Below, one piece after another: positions 33,875-42,912 of a stretch of 64,000 bases of DNA. Positions within the stretch are counted from its first letter, which is position 1. Each line of letters starts with the position of its first letter. Origin of the DNA: Streptomyces sp. NBC_01142. Its GTDB lineage: Bacteria; Actinomycetota; Actinomycetes; Streptomycetales; Streptomycetaceae. The translations under genes were made by a program, and so were the position numbers. The stretch is from assembly GCF_026341125.1 (NCBI RefSeq), contig NZ_JAPEOR010000001.1, positions 2,480,001 to 2,544,000 on the forward strand, in the 5' to 3' direction. Below the pieces are notes generated by a model that was not told the DNA's origin, ran no database searches, and saw nothing but the letters and a program-made list of their open reading frames with translations.

Positions 33875-36862
33875 ATGGGCCGTCCCTCGGGCCCGTCCGG
33901 GCAACCGGTCGCGGTGGTGGGTCTGGACTGCAGATTCCCCGGCGCGCAAGGACCACAGGAGTACTGGAAGCTGCTGATGAGCGGGGCGCACGCGATCGGT
34001 GAACGCCCCGCCTCGCGCGGCGGCGCACCGGCCGTACCCGGCGGCTTCCTGAGCGACGCCGACGCCTTCGACCGCTCCTTCTTCGGTGTCCCCGCCGCCG
34101 AGGCGAGGGCCATGGACCCGCAGCAGAGGCTGCTGCTCGAATGCTCCTGGCGGGCCCTCGAGGACGCCGGTATCTCCCCGACCCGCCTCGCGGGCGGCGG
34201 TGTGGGCACCTATGTGGGCTCCATGTCCGACGACTGGACGCGGCTCAGCATCGCCGCGCCCGACGGGGTGACCCCGCGCACCGGCACCGGCAGCGGACGC
34301 TCCATGCTGGCCAACCGCATCGCCTACCAGCTCGATCTGCGCGGCCCCAGCCTCACCGTGGACACCGCGTGCTCCTCGTCGCTGGTTGCCGTGCACCTGG
34401 CCTGCGCCGCCCTGCGGGCCGGGGAGTGCGACCTCGCGCTCGCCGGCGGCGTCAACATCATCCTCGGCCGGGTGCTCGACGAGATCTACGCCCAGGCCGG
34501 GCTCGCCGCCCCCGACGGACGGTGCAAGCCGTTCTCCGCCGCGGCGGACGGTATCGGACGTGGCGAGGGCGTCGGTGTGGTGGCGCTGCGCCTGCTCGAG
34601 GACGCGGTGCGCGACGGTGACCGGATCCTCGCGGTGATCCACGGCAGCGCGGTCAACCAGGACGGCCGCAGCAACGGCATCATGGCCCCGCACCGCGCAT
34701 CCCAGCGCGAGGTGATCGCCAACGCCTGCCGCCGGGCCGGCGTGGCACCCCACGACATCCGCTTCATCGAGGCCCATGGCACCGGCACCCCGCTCGGCGA
34801 CCAGATCGAAGTGCTGTCGCTGGGCGATGTGTTCCGCGACGAACAGGGCGTACGGCAGTGGCCTCTGGCGATCGGCGCGGTCAAGAGCATGATCGGGCAC
34901 ACCGAGGGCGCGGCCGGAATGGCCGGACTGATCAAGACCGTACTGGCGCTGCGGCACGGCGTCGTACCGGCAGGACCGTCGTGCGGAGGGGAGAACCCGC
35001 GGCTCGGACTGTCCCGCCGCTCCATGGAGCTGATCACCGAGCCGCTCGTGCTGCCCGCGGACGGCTGCCGCGCGGGCGTCTCCAGTTTCGGCATGGGCGG
35101 CACCAATGCCCACGTCGTGGTGGGTACGGCTCCGCAGACAGAGCCACCGTCGGCCGAACCCGGGCCGTCCGTCGGGGTGTTCACCCTGTCCGCCGACACC
35201 CCCACGGCGCTGCGCCGCAACCTGCGGCTGCAGGCCGTGGACGTCGCGGGCCGCACCCGTGAGGAGCTCGCCCGGCTGTGCTGGACCAGCAACCGCTCGC
35301 GGGCCGCCCTGCCGTACCGCTTCGCCATCGCCGCGGACGGGCCCGAGGAGCTGGCGTCCCGGCTGTTCGCCGGGGCGGAGCTGGCGACCGAGTTCCCGCG
35401 GGCGGCCGAAGAACCTGTCCTGGCCTTCGCGTTCACCGGTCAGGGTGCCCAGTACCCGCGGATGACCGCCGGGCTCTACGCGGGCTCCACCGTGTACCGG
35501 ACCTTCCTCGAAGAGGCCTCCAAGGCGCTGCAGCCGTACACGGTCACCCCCGTCCACGAGGCGATCCTCGCCGGGGACCCGGCCGTCCACCGCACCGGCA
35601 CCACCCAGCCCGCCCTGTTCGCCGTGCAGTACGCCCTGGCCCGCACACTGATGGAGCTCGGAGTACGGCCCGCGGCGGTCGTCGGGCACAGCATCGGGGA
35701 GTTCGCGGCGGCCGTCGTCGCCGAGGCGCTGGACCTGGCGGACGCGGCCAGGCTCGTCGCCGTACGCGCCGCCTTCATGCAGCAACTGCCCGAAGGCGGC
35801 GGGATGCTGGCCACCCGGGCCCGCCCCGCCGAAGTCGCCGCCCTCGTCGCCGAAGAGCCCACGGTCGGCATCGGCGCGCTCAACGGCCCCGGCGCCACCG
35901 TGCTCTCGGGCGATCTCGCCGCCCTCGACCGGATCCGCGCCCGGCTGGAGGAGCGCGGCCTGGCCTGCACCCCGCTGCGGGTCTCGCACGCCTTCCACTC
36001 GCCGCTGATGACACCCATGCTGGGCCGCTTCGAGCGGGTCGCGGCACGGATCCCCGGCGGCCGGCCGCGCCTGCCGTTCCACTCGACCGTACGCGGCAGA
36101 CTGCTGGCACCGGGCGAGGAGCTGGACGCCGCCTACTGGACGGAGCACATTTCGGCGACCGTACGGTTCGAGGACGCCGTCACCTCGCTGTGCTGCCTGC
36201 CGCCCACCCATGTGGTCGAGATCGGCCCGAAGCCGGTGCTCGGCCCTTTGATCCGGCGGATCGGTGCCGCGCGGGACATCCCCGCCCTCGGCGTCTGCCG
36301 CAACGAGGACTCCGGGCCGCGGGAGCTCGGCGAACTCCTCGCCAGGCTCCACCAGGACGGTCTCGACCCCGCATGGGAGACCTTCTACCCGGACGCCGGG
36401 AAACGGGCCGTTCGGATGCCCGCCCATGTCTTCTCGACAGAGTGGCGGTCCTGGCACCAGCAGCCCAACGCCGCCGCCCCGCAGCCGGCCGGCCCGCCCG
36501 CCGGTACGAGGGCAGCCATGGTGGCCGTCCCCGCGCCGGACCGGGTGCGCCAGGCAGTGCGCGAGGCCGTCGCCACGGTCAGGGGCGGGCGCCACGACGA
36601 ACTCGACGACACCCTGCGCTTCTACGACGACCTCGGCTTCGACTCGGTGATGCTGATGGAGCTCAAGTACCGGCTGGAGGTCTGCTTCCCGCAGGTCGGG
36701 GAACTGTCCATGCCGGAGATGCTCTCCAGCCTGGTCAGCGTCGAATCGCTGATCGGATATCTGAGCGAGCAGCTGCTGCGCCTTCCCCGGGCGCCCGCGG
36801 AACCGGCGAAGAGCGGGCCGGCGGGGCGGGCGGGACCGCTCTCACAGGGTGAGGCCCGGTGA
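33875..36862 (+). CDS. Type I PKS module KS-AT-ACP, no reductive domains
   Basis: Protein of 995 residues. The KS domain (10-425) has Cys166 in DTACSSSLV, His301 in HGTGTPLGD and His342 in GHTEGAAGM. The AT domain (515-810) has Ser606 in GHSIGEF and HAFH (705-708), the malonyl-CoA-type motif. The ACP domain (890-960) has Ser924 in LGFDSVML. There is no KR, DH, ER or thioesterase, so one malonyl extension should give an enzyme-bound beta-ketoacyl thioester. That is the electrophile/nucleophile needed for tetronate ring formation with glyceryl-ACP. GGGAGG sits seven bases before ATG 33875; GTG 33869 is an alternative start. Confidence 0.93.
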   Translation: MGRPSGPSGQPVAVVGLDCRFPGAQGPQEYWKLLMSGAHAIGERPASRGGAPAVPGGFLSDADAFDRSFFGVPAAEARAMDPQQRLLLECSWRALEDAGISPTRLAGGGVGTYVGSMSDDWTRLSIAAPDGVTPRTGTGSGRSMLANRIAYQLDLRGPSLTVDTACSSSLVAVHLACAALRAGECDLALAGGVNIILGRVLDEIYAQAGLAAPDGRCKPFSAAADGIGRGEGVGVVALRLLEDAVRDGDRILAVIHGSAVNQDGRSNGIMAPHRASQREVIANACRRAGVAPHDIRFIEAHGTGTPLGDQIEVLSLGDVFRDEQGVRQWPLAIGAVKSMIGHTEGAAGMAGLIKTVLALRHGVVPAGPSCGGENPRLGLSRRSMELITEPLVLPADGCRAGVSSFGMGGTNAHVVVGTAPQTEPPSAEPGPSVGVFTLSADTPTALRRNLRLQAVDVAGRTREELARLCWTSNRSRAALPYRFAIAADGPEELASRLFAGAELATEFPRAAEEPVLAFAFTGQGAQYPRMTAGLYAGSTVYRTFLEEASKALQPYTVTPVHEAILAGDPAVHRTGTTQPALFAVQYALARTLMELGVRPAAVVGHSIGEFAAAVVAEALDLADAARLVAVRAAFMQQLPEGGGMLATRARPAEVAALVAEEPTVGIGALNGPGATVLSGDLAALDRIRARLEERGLACTPLRVSHAFHSPLMTPMLGRFERVAARIPGGRPRLPFHSTVRGRLLAPGEELDAAYWTEHISATVRFEDAVTSLCCLPPTHVVEIGPKPVLGPLIRRIGAARDIPALGVCRNEDSGPRELGELLARLHQDGLDPAWETFYPDAGKRAVRMPAHVFSTEWRSWHQQPNAAAPQPAGPPAGTRAAMVAVPAPDRVRQAVREAVATVRGGRHDELDDTLRFYDDLGFDSVMLMELKYRLEVCFPQVGELSMPEMLSSLVSVESLIGYLSEQLLRLPRAPAEPAKSGPAGRAGPLSQGEAR

Positions 36863-37932
36863 ACGCGCGCGGCGGCGCGCTGTCGTGGCCGGCCGGCCAC
36901 GACAGCGGCATCGGGCTGGCCGGTGTGGGCACCGCCCTGCCCGGGGACCCCGTCGACAACGCCGCGCTCTCCCGGTGGCTCGGCATCACCCCGGAGTGGG
37001 TGGAGGGGTTCATCGGCACCAGAACCCGGCACTTCGCCGTCGACCTCGACGGAGGATCAGTGCGCTGGACGCTGGAGGACCTGTGCACCGACGCCGCCGA
37101 CCGGGCGCTCGCCGACGCCGGAGCGGACCCCGACGACGTGGCGTTCATCGTCGTGGCCACCGCCACCCCGGACGCCCTGATGCCGACCACGGCCGCGCTG
37201 GTGGCGGACCGGCTCGGTATCGACGGAGTGCCCGTCTACCAGCTCCAGTCCGGCTGCACCGGTGCCGTACAGGCCATGGCGCTCGCCTCGTCACTGCTCG
37301 CGCACGGCGCGCGCGGCCGGCCCCCGGTGGGCCTGGTGGTGGGCGGCGACGTCTGCAGCAAACACCTCGACCTGCGGCAGAACTTCCGGGAACTGCCGCC
37401 CTCCCAACTGGTCAACTACGTGCTGTTCGGGGACGGCGCGGGAGCGGCCGTCCTCAGCCGCGCACCGGGCGCCGCGCGGGCCCGGCTCACCAGGGCAGAT
37501 CACTGGCTCAGCGGCCTCGGCCGGGCACCCGGTCAGCGCGTCGAGTGGTTCGGACAGGCCGACCGTCACTCCGGACGGCCCGCCGTCGTGGAGGACTACA
37601 AGGCCATCGAGGCGCTGGTGCCCGTCATGGCCCAGGAGGTGCTCGACACTCTCCTCGACTCGCTCGGCTGGCCCGCCGAGAGCCTGGGCCATGTCCTTCC
37701 GCCACAGCTCAGCGGCCGGATGACCGAGCGCATCACGAGGGGGCTGCGGCAGGGCCTCGAGTGGGATGAGGTCTCCTGTGTCGCGGAGACCGGAAACAAC
37801 GGAAACGCGCTCGTCTTCTTCCAGCTGGAGCGGCTGCTGCCCCGGCTGGAGGCAGGAGGGCGCGCGGTCGGCATCGCGATCGAGTCCAGCAAATGGATCA
37901 AGGCCGGCTTCGCAGTGGAGGCGAGCGGATGA
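36859..37932 (+). CDS. KAS III (FabH)-like enzyme, putative tetronate-forming condensing enzyme
   Basis: Thiolase-fold protein of 357 residues. The nucleophile is Cys133 in QSGCTGAVQAM and the Asn is in TGNNGNAL (about 313). The region that should read HQAN reads LPPQLSGRM (280-288), so the decarboxylation His of FabH is apparently replaced by Pro or Gln. KAS III-like enzymes in RK-682, agglomerin and other tetronate pathways join glyceryl-ACP to a beta-ketoacyl thioester, a reaction that needs no decarboxylation. The gene overlaps the PKS by four bases and the FkbH-like gene by four. The tetronate role is inferred from the set of neighbours. Confidence 0.85.
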   Translation: MNARGGALSWPAGHDSGIGLAGVGTALPGDPVDNAALSRWLGITPEWVEGFIGTRTRHFAVDLDGGSVRWTLEDLCTDAADRALADAGADPDDVAFIVVATATPDALMPTTAALVADRLGIDGVPVYQLQSGCTGAVQAMALASSLLAHGARGRPPVGLVVGGDVCSKHLDLRQNFRELPPSQLVNYVLFGDGAGAAVLSRAPGAARARLTRADHWLSGLGRAPGQRVEWFGQADRHSGRPAVVEDYKAIEALVPVMAQEVLDTLLDSLGWPAESLGHVLPPQLSGRMTERITRGLRQGLEWDEVSCVAETGNNGNALVFFQLERLLPRLEAGGRAVGIAIESSKWIKAGFAVEASG

Positions 37933-39848
37933 GCGCGCGAGGCGAAGCACAGCGGGAGCTGCGAGCCCTGCACACGGCGGGCCGGCTGATCGACGCCTAC
38001 CCACGGATCCCGGCGCTGCTCGCCCGGCTCGGCGACGAGGAACTCGACTTCGCCGGACGTCTGCTCGCCCGGCTGAGCCCCTCCGAGGTGCTCACCGCCC
38101 ACCCCGCCACCCCGGCCCTGCGGACCGCGGTGACCGGGCGCTCCACCACGGCCGGTCTCGTTCCGGCCCTCACCGCCCAGGCCGCCCGGCACGGACTGCT
38201 GCTCATCCCGTACGCGGCCGGCAACGGCAGCTATGTCCAGGACCTGGCCGACCCGGCGTCCGCGCTGTACGCACACCGGCCCGAACTCACCCTGTGCGTA
38301 CTGGACCCGCTGACCGTGTGGGACCGGATACGGCCCCCCTGGCAGCCGTACGACGTCGCGCTGGAGGCGGAGCGGCAGCGGCTGCTGCTGGCCGAGCTCG
38401 CCGCCTCCCATGCGGCGCACGCCCCGGCCGGAGCCACTTTCGTGCTGAACACCGTGCCGCTGCTGCGCCGGTTCACCCACCAGCTGACCGGCCTCGCGCA
38501 GCGCGCCGAACTAGGCGCCGTCTGGCGGGAGTTCGGCGCCGACCTGCTGCGGATGTCCGATCCGGCGGCGGGTGTGGCCGTACTCGACCTGGAACCGCTG
38601 ACCTCCGCCGGGGTGCGCGCCGACGATCCGCGACTGGGTGCGTACGCCGACGCCCACTGCACCGCCGAGCTGCTCGCCGGGTACGCCCGTGAAGCCGTGC
38701 ACCTCGTCCGGGCGCAGCGCGGCGACGCCAAGAAATGCCTGGTACTCGACCTCGACGGCACCTTGTGGGACGGGATCCTCGCCGAGGAGGGACCGGAGCG
38801 GGTACGGGCCGCGGACTCACTGCGCGCGGGAGCCTTCGCCGGATTCCGGCGGACCGTCGAACAGCTTGCCTCCCAGGGTGTGCTGCTCGCCGTGTGCAGC
38901 AAGAACGACCCGGAGCCGGTCGCGCGCGCCCTGGCCGCCCACCCCGACTGGCCGTTGAGCACGAGGGACTTCGTCTTTGTCGTCGCCGACTGGGGCTCCA
39001 AGGCGGAAGGGGTCCGCACCATCGCGGCCGGACTCGGCATCTCGCCGTCGGCCGTCGTCTTCGCCGACGACAGTGCCTTCGAGCGGGAGGTCGTACGGGC
39101 TGCGGTGCCGGGTGCGGCCGTCGTGCCCCTGGACGGCGAGCCCGCCCACCACACGGAACGGCTGCTGGCCGACGGCTGGTTCGACGTCCCGTCCGTCACC
39201 GAGGAGGACCGGGTACGGGCCGCGCACTACCGGGAACGCGAACAGCGTGCGAGGCAGCAGGCGGCCGCGAAGGACTACGAGAGCTTCCTGCGGAGCCTGG
39301 ACATCTCGGTGGACGCCGGACCCGCGCAGGACCATGAGACCGCCAGGATCGCCCAGTTGAGCTTGCGTACCAACCGGTTCAACCTCACGGGGGCGCGGCT
39401 GACCGTCGCGCAGATCCGGCACCTCGACCGGGATCCGGACGCGCTCGTGCTCGCGGTGCGTGCCGCCGACCGGTTCGGGGACGACGGAGTGGTCGGCGCG
39501 GTCTTCGGCCGCAGGGACGGCGCGGGACTGCATCTGGAGAACATGGTCGTCAGCTGCCGGGTGCTGGGCCGGGGGATCGAGGACGCCGTACTGGCCGGGC
39601 TGTTGCACGCTGCCCGGGAGGCCGGCCTGCCCGCGGTGCACGCGCTGTGGCGTCCGACCGCGGCCAACGAGGCGCAGCGTGCGTTCTGTGCGTCGCACGG
39701 TTTCGTTGCCGCCGGCGGGGACGACCGCGGCGGGATCCGCTACCGCCATGCCCTCACGCGCGTCCCGCCCGTCCCGCCCCATGTGCGACTGCGTCTGTCG
39801 CTCGTCCCGGTCCAGGAGGTGGAGGAATGCATACCGTCGTCGATCTGA
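37929..39848 (+). CDS. FkbH-like HAD-IIIC protein (glyceryl-ACP synthase)
   Basis: Protein of 639 residues. The HAD core has the nucleophile motif LVLDLDGTLWDGIL (about 270-283), LAVCSKNDPEPV and VVFADDSAFEREVV. The N-terminal part is an SGNH-like region and the C-terminal part a GNAT-like domain (HLDRDPDALVLAVRAADRF to AALWRPTAANEAQRAF-like sequence). FkbH-type proteins dephosphorylate 1,3-bisphosphoglycerate and load glycerate onto a dedicated ACP; the ACP gene follows directly. This supplies the three-carbon unit of tetronates or methoxymalonyl. No methyltransferase or dehydrogenases for methoxymalonyl are present, which favours tetronate. Confidence 0.9.
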   Translation: MSARGEAQRELRALHTAGRLIDAYPRIPALLARLGDEELDFAGRLLARLSPSEVLTAHPATPALRTAVTGRSTTAGLVPALTAQAARHGLLLIPYAAGNGSYVQDLADPASALYAHRPELTLCVLDPLTVWDRIRPPWQPYDVALEAERQRLLLAELAASHAAHAPAGATFVLNTVPLLRRFTHQLTGLAQRAELGAVWREFGADLLRMSDPAAGVAVLDLEPLTSAGVRADDPRLGAYADAHCTAELLAGYAREAVHLVRAQRGDAKKCLVLDLDGTLWDGILAEEGPERVRAADSLRAGAFAGFRRTVEQLASQGVLLAVCSKNDPEPVARALAAHPDWPLSTRDFVFVVADWGSKAEGVRTIAAGLGISPSAVVFADDSAFEREVVRAAVPGAAVVPLDGEPAHHTERLLADGWFDVPSVTEEDRVRAAHYREREQRARQQAAAKDYESFLRSLDISVDAGPAQDHETARIAQLSLRTNRFNLTGARLTVAQIRHLDRDPDALVLAVRAADRFGDDGVVGAVFGRRDGAGLHLENMVVSCRVLGRGIEDAVLAGLLHAAREAGLPAVHALWRPTAANEAQRAFCASHGFVAAGGDDRGGIRYRHALTRVPPVPPHVRLRLSLVPVQEVEECIPSSI

Positions 39849-40054
39849 TCTCTCTCGCCAACGAACATCTGGGCACCGATCTGGAGCCCGGCGACGCGGC
39901 ACGCGACCTGGCCGAGGTCCCTTGCTGGGACTCGGTCCATCTGCTGCGTCTGGTCTCCCTGCTGGAGAGCGAGCTGGGCCGGCCGGTGCCGGTCGCCGAG
40001 GTGCTCGAGGCGCGCAGCCTCGACGAGATCTGGACCGCAGCGGTGGGGGCATGA
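39827..40054 (+). CDS. Acyl carrier protein (glyceryl carrier)
   Basis: Free-standing carrier of 75 residues. The attachment site is Ser36 in VPCWDSVHLLRL; CWDS in place of GxDS is common in FkbH-partner ACPs. It overlaps the end of the FkbH-like gene by 22 bases and has AGGAGG six bases before its ATG. Its stop overlaps the acyltransferase start as ATGA. It should carry D-glyceryl as a thioester to the KAS III-like enzyme. Confidence 0.88.
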   Translation: MHTVVDLISLANEHLGTDLEPGDAARDLAEVPCWDSVHLLRLVSLLESELGRPVPVAEVLEARSLDEIWTAAVGA

Positions 40055-40902
40055 CCATGTCCGGGGACCGGGCCAGGCGCCATACGCGCTACTTCCTGAA
40101 CTGGGCGCGCGCGGCAGCCCCCGTACATCTGGGCGCCGATGTCGACATGACCCGCGTCGAGGAGCACCGGGCCGCAGGGCGCGAAGCGGGCCGGCGGTTC
40201 TCGGTCGTGAGCTATCTGCTGTACGCCGCCGGGCGGGTCGTCGCCCTGCACCCCCAGGCCCGGGCCATGGCACGGGGCGGCCTGTGGCCGCGCACCGCGC
40301 CGCTGGCGCATGTGGCGGCCAAGCTTGCCCTCGACCGCAGGGCCACGGGCGGCGAGCGTGTGGTGCTCACCGCCGTACTGCCGCGCATGGACACGGCGAC
40401 GCTGACCGACATCCAGGATGTGGTGGACCTGTGCCGCGAGAGCGACCCGTACGACCTTCCCGGTGCCGCGGCGGTGCGGCTGCTCAATCGGCTTCCGCCA
40501 CCCCTCGGGGAGTTGGCCTTCCGGCTCGGAGTACGCAGTCCGGGCACCAGGGACCGACGGCTGGGCACCTTCGCGGTGAGCTCGCTGGGGCACCGTGCCG
40601 TCGATGTCTTCCACTCCTACGGCGGCACGGCGGTCACCTTCTGCGCGGGGCGGGTGGCCGACCGTGCCGTGGTGCGTGGAGGGCGGGTGGCGGCAGCGCC
40701 GGTCATGCGCCTCGGGCTGACCTTCGATCACAGAGTGCTCGACGGAGCTGCCGCGGCGGACGTACTCGACGCAGTGGTGAAGCGGCTGGAGGACTGGCAT
40801 GGTGATCTTTCCGGGACCCGTGGCGAACCCCGCGACGGAGCAGGGATTCGCCCGGCCCGTACGGGTGACCGGCCCCGAGGGACCCTGGGAACAGGTCCGT
40901 GA
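40051..40902 (+). CDS. E2-type (2-oxoacid dehydrogenase catalytic domain) acyltransferase
   Basis: Protein of 283 residues made of a single E2/CAT-like catalytic domain without lipoyl or subunit-binding domains. The active site is His227/Asp231 in FDHRVLDG, and the late block LGTFAVSSLGH is typical. In agglomerin-type tetronate pathways a stand-alone E2-like enzyme acetylates the primary hydroxyl of the tetronate before elimination. Here it lies next to glyceryl-ACP genes and upstream of an alpha/beta hydrolase that could do the elimination. Its C-terminal 35 residues overlap the next gene by 104 bases, so the end may be a non-conserved tail. Confidence 0.82.
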   Translation: MTMSGDRARRHTRYFLNWARAAAPVHLGADVDMTRVEEHRAAGREAGRRFSVVSYLLYAAGRVVALHPQARAMARGGLWPRTAPLAHVAAKLALDRRATGGERVVLTAVLPRMDTATLTDIQDVVDLCRESDPYDLPGAAAVRLLNRLPPPLGELAFRLGVRSPGTRDRRLGTFAVSSLGHRAVDVFHSYGGTAVTFCAGRVADRAVVRGGRVAAAPVMRLGLTFDHRVLDGAAAADVLDAVVKRLEDWHGDLSGTRGEPRDGAGIRPARTGDRPRGTLGTGP

Positions 40903-41665
40903 CGCGGTACGGGAGTACGGCAGCGTGGTCGTCCACGCCCAGCTCGACGACTGGCTGCCCGGCGACCTGGACGCGCCGGAGCTGCGCCCGCTGCTGGGCC
41001 GCGACTACCCCCGCTTCGCCGCCATGACGCACTATCAGATCCGGTCCCGTTTCGTGGCGTCCCGGCTGCTGCTCAAGCATGTCGCGTGCGCGGTCATCGA
41101 AGCCTCCCCGCAGAGCGTCGAGCTCGCCTACAAGCCGGGCGGCCGCCCCTACCTGCGCGGCCTCGACCAGATCGACATCAGCCTCAGCCACACCGAGACG
41201 CTGCTGCTGGTCGGGCTGACCCGCAAGGGCTGGATCGGTGTGGACGCCGAACTCCGCGACCGGCCGATGCTCGGACTCGGCACCGAGAACCAGGTCTGTA
41301 CGCCGCACGAGCGTCATGCCCTCGCACAGATCGCCGACGAACGGCGCAACGGCGCACTGGTGCGGCTCTGGACGCTGAAGGAGGCGTACAGCAAAGCGAT
41401 CGGGCAGGGCATGCGGTTCCGTTTCACCGAGTTCGGCTTCGGGCCGCAGGAGCGCCGGGTGCAGGTCCTCAGACCGGACGGATCGCGGGGGACCGGCGAC
41501 GAATGGACCTTCCACACCTGCCTGGTGGACCGCCGGTACACGGTGAGCGTGGCGCTGTTCGACGCGGGCTTCGGGGACACCAGCGACACCGCGGCCTCCA
41601 CCATGCTCGACGCCGGCCTCCTGGAGGCGCTGGCGAACACCGGACAGGACGAGGCGCCGAAATGA
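40799..41665 (+). CDS. Sfp-type 4'-phosphopantetheinyl transferase
   Basis: Protein of up to 288 residues. Family motifs are RPYLRGLDQIDISLSHT, IGVDAELRD (metal-binding Asp/Glu) and RLWTLKEAYSKAIG (WxxKEA). It would convert the three carrier domains of this cluster to holo form. Starting at ATG 40799 it overlaps the acyltransferase gene by 104 bases; in-frame GTG codons further down could be used instead. It ends in an ATGA overlap with the monooxygenase gene. Confidence 0.88.
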   Translation: MVIFPGPVANPATEQGFARPVRVTGPEGPWEQVRDAVREYGSVVVHAQLDDWLPGDLDAPELRPLLGRDYPRFAAMTHYQIRSRFVASRLLLKHVACAVIEASPQSVELAYKPGGRPYLRGLDQIDISLSHTETLLLVGLTRKGWIGVDAELRDRPMLGLGTENQVCTPHERHALAQIADERRNGALVRLWTLKEAYSKAIGQGMRFRFTEFGFGPQERRVQVLRPDGSRGTGDEWTFHTCLVDRRYTVSVALFDAGFGDTSDTAASTMLDAGLLEALANTGQDEAPK

Positions 41666-42912
41666 CGATCACCACGGAGGTCTGCGTGGTGGGAGGCGGG
41701 CCCGGCGGCCGGGCACTGGCCCTCGCGCTGGTACGCCTGGGACGCCGGGTGGTGCTGCTGGAGCAGCGCACCGGCGGCGCCCGCGCCTTCCGCGGCGAGT
41801 CCGTCTCGCCCGACGGGGTGCGTCTGCTCGCCGGACTGGACGTCCTGGAGCAGGTACGGGAACACACCCACGAGGTGCACCGGCTGGAGATCGCCGACGG
41901 GGGCGCGCGTGTCCTGGACGTCCGCTTCGACACCTTCCCGTACACTTACCGCCATCCCGTGGAACTCGCCCAGCCCGTGCTGCTGTCCGCGCTGGCCGAG
42001 GCCGCCGAGAAGCACGGCGGCTGCACCGTCCTCGAACCCGCCACCGCGGTCGAGCTGCTCCTGGACGGCGGCATGGTCCGCGGAGTGCGCGCCAGGACCC
42101 CCGACGGGCCGGTCGGGATACGCGCCGAGGTGACCGTCGGCGCGGACGGCCGCTACAGCTCCGTACGCCGCCTGTCCGGCACCGGCCACGGCGCCCGGCG
42201 CACCCCGCTCGAGCGGGACGTGATCTGGATGCGGCTGCCCTTCCCGGCTGCCTGGGACCGGCGCGCCTATCGCGTACGGATCAGCTCCGGACGTCACGGT
42301 CTCTTCCTGCCCAGCACCGACGGCACCCTGCGGGTGGGTCTCAACATCCCCAAGGGCGGCCTGCGCGAACTGCGTTCACGCGGTCTGGGGCAGCTGCACG
42401 CCCGGCTCGCCGAACTCGCTCCGGAACTGGAGAAGGAGGCGGCCGAGGGCATCCGCAGCTGGTCCGACACCACCCTCCTGGACATCTTCACCACCGATGT
42501 ACGGCGCTGGTCGGCCCCCGGAGTCGTCCTGATCGGGGATGCCGCGCACACCCTCTCGCCCATCCTCGGCCAGGGCGTCAACCACGCCCTGGCGGACGCG
42601 GTCGCCCTCGCCCCGCTGCTCGCCCGCGCCCTCGAAGCACCTCGCGGCGGCCGCCCGGCAGCGCTGGCCGCCGCCGTGCTCGCCTTCCAGCAGTCGAGGG
42701 AAGGGGCGGTACGGCGCTCGCGCGCTCTGCAGCTGCGCCAGGAACGGATGTTCAGCCTCTCCGCACCGCCGGCGGCCGCGCTGCGGCGCACCGTGTACCG
42801 CGCGCTGAACGCGAGCCCCGCACTGCAGCGCCGGGTACTCGCCCCCGCCTACTTCCCCGGCCGGCGCTCCGAGCCGGCCGCCGGCCCCGGCAGAACGGAG
42901 CAGCGGACATGA
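41662..42912 (+). CDS. FAD-dependent monooxygenase (PHBH fold)
   Basis: Flavoprotein of 416 residues. FAD is bound by VVGGGPGGRALALALVRLG at the N-terminus and by VVLIGDAAHTLSPILGQG near 285-305. A middle DG motif (VGADGRYSSVRRLSG) is also present, as in group A flavoprotein hydroxylases and epoxidases. It is coupled to the genes on both sides. It may hydroxylate or epoxidise the acyl chain or the tetronate ring; the target is unknown. A halogenase is less likely because the WxWxIP motif is absent. Confidence 0.87.
   Translation: MTITTEVCVVGGGPGGRALALALVRLGRRVVLLEQRTGGARAFRGESVSPDGVRLLAGLDVLEQVREHTHEVHRLEIADGGARVLDVRFDTFPYTYRHPVELAQPVLLSALAEAAEKHGGCTVLEPATAVELLLDGGMVRGVRARTPDGPVGIRAEVTVGADGRYSSVRRLSGTGHGARRTPLERDVIWMRLPFPAAWDRRAYRVRISSGRHGLFLPSTDGTLRVGLNIPKGGLRELRSRGLGQLHARLAELAPELEKEAAEGIRSWSDTTLLDIFTTDVRRWSAPGVVLIGDAAHTLSPILGQGVNHALADAVALAPLLARALEAPRGGRPAALAAAVLAFQQSREGAVRRSRALQLRQERMFSLSAPPAAALRRTVYRALNASPALQRRVLAPAYFPGRRSEPAAGPGRTEQRT

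Noticed and set aside
33821..36595. Long open frame on the minus strand (over 900 codons) opposite the PKS gene
   Set aside because: It is an antisense shadow of high-GC coding sequence. Its translation is low-complexity Gly/Arg/Val-rich and lies fully opposite clear KS, AT and ACP domains.
28142..40054. Methoxymalonyl-ACP pathway as the role of the FkbH-like protein
   Set aside because: No O-methyltransferase or glyceryl-ACP dehydrogenase genes are present, and the AT has a malonyl-type HAFH motif. The tetronate reading explains more neighbours.
41662..42912. Flavoprotein as the azoline dehydrogenase of the RiPP operon
   Set aside because: It is a PHBH-fold monooxygenase with GxGxxG and GD motifs, not an FMN-dependent SagB-type dehydrogenase, and it is locked in the tetronate operon.
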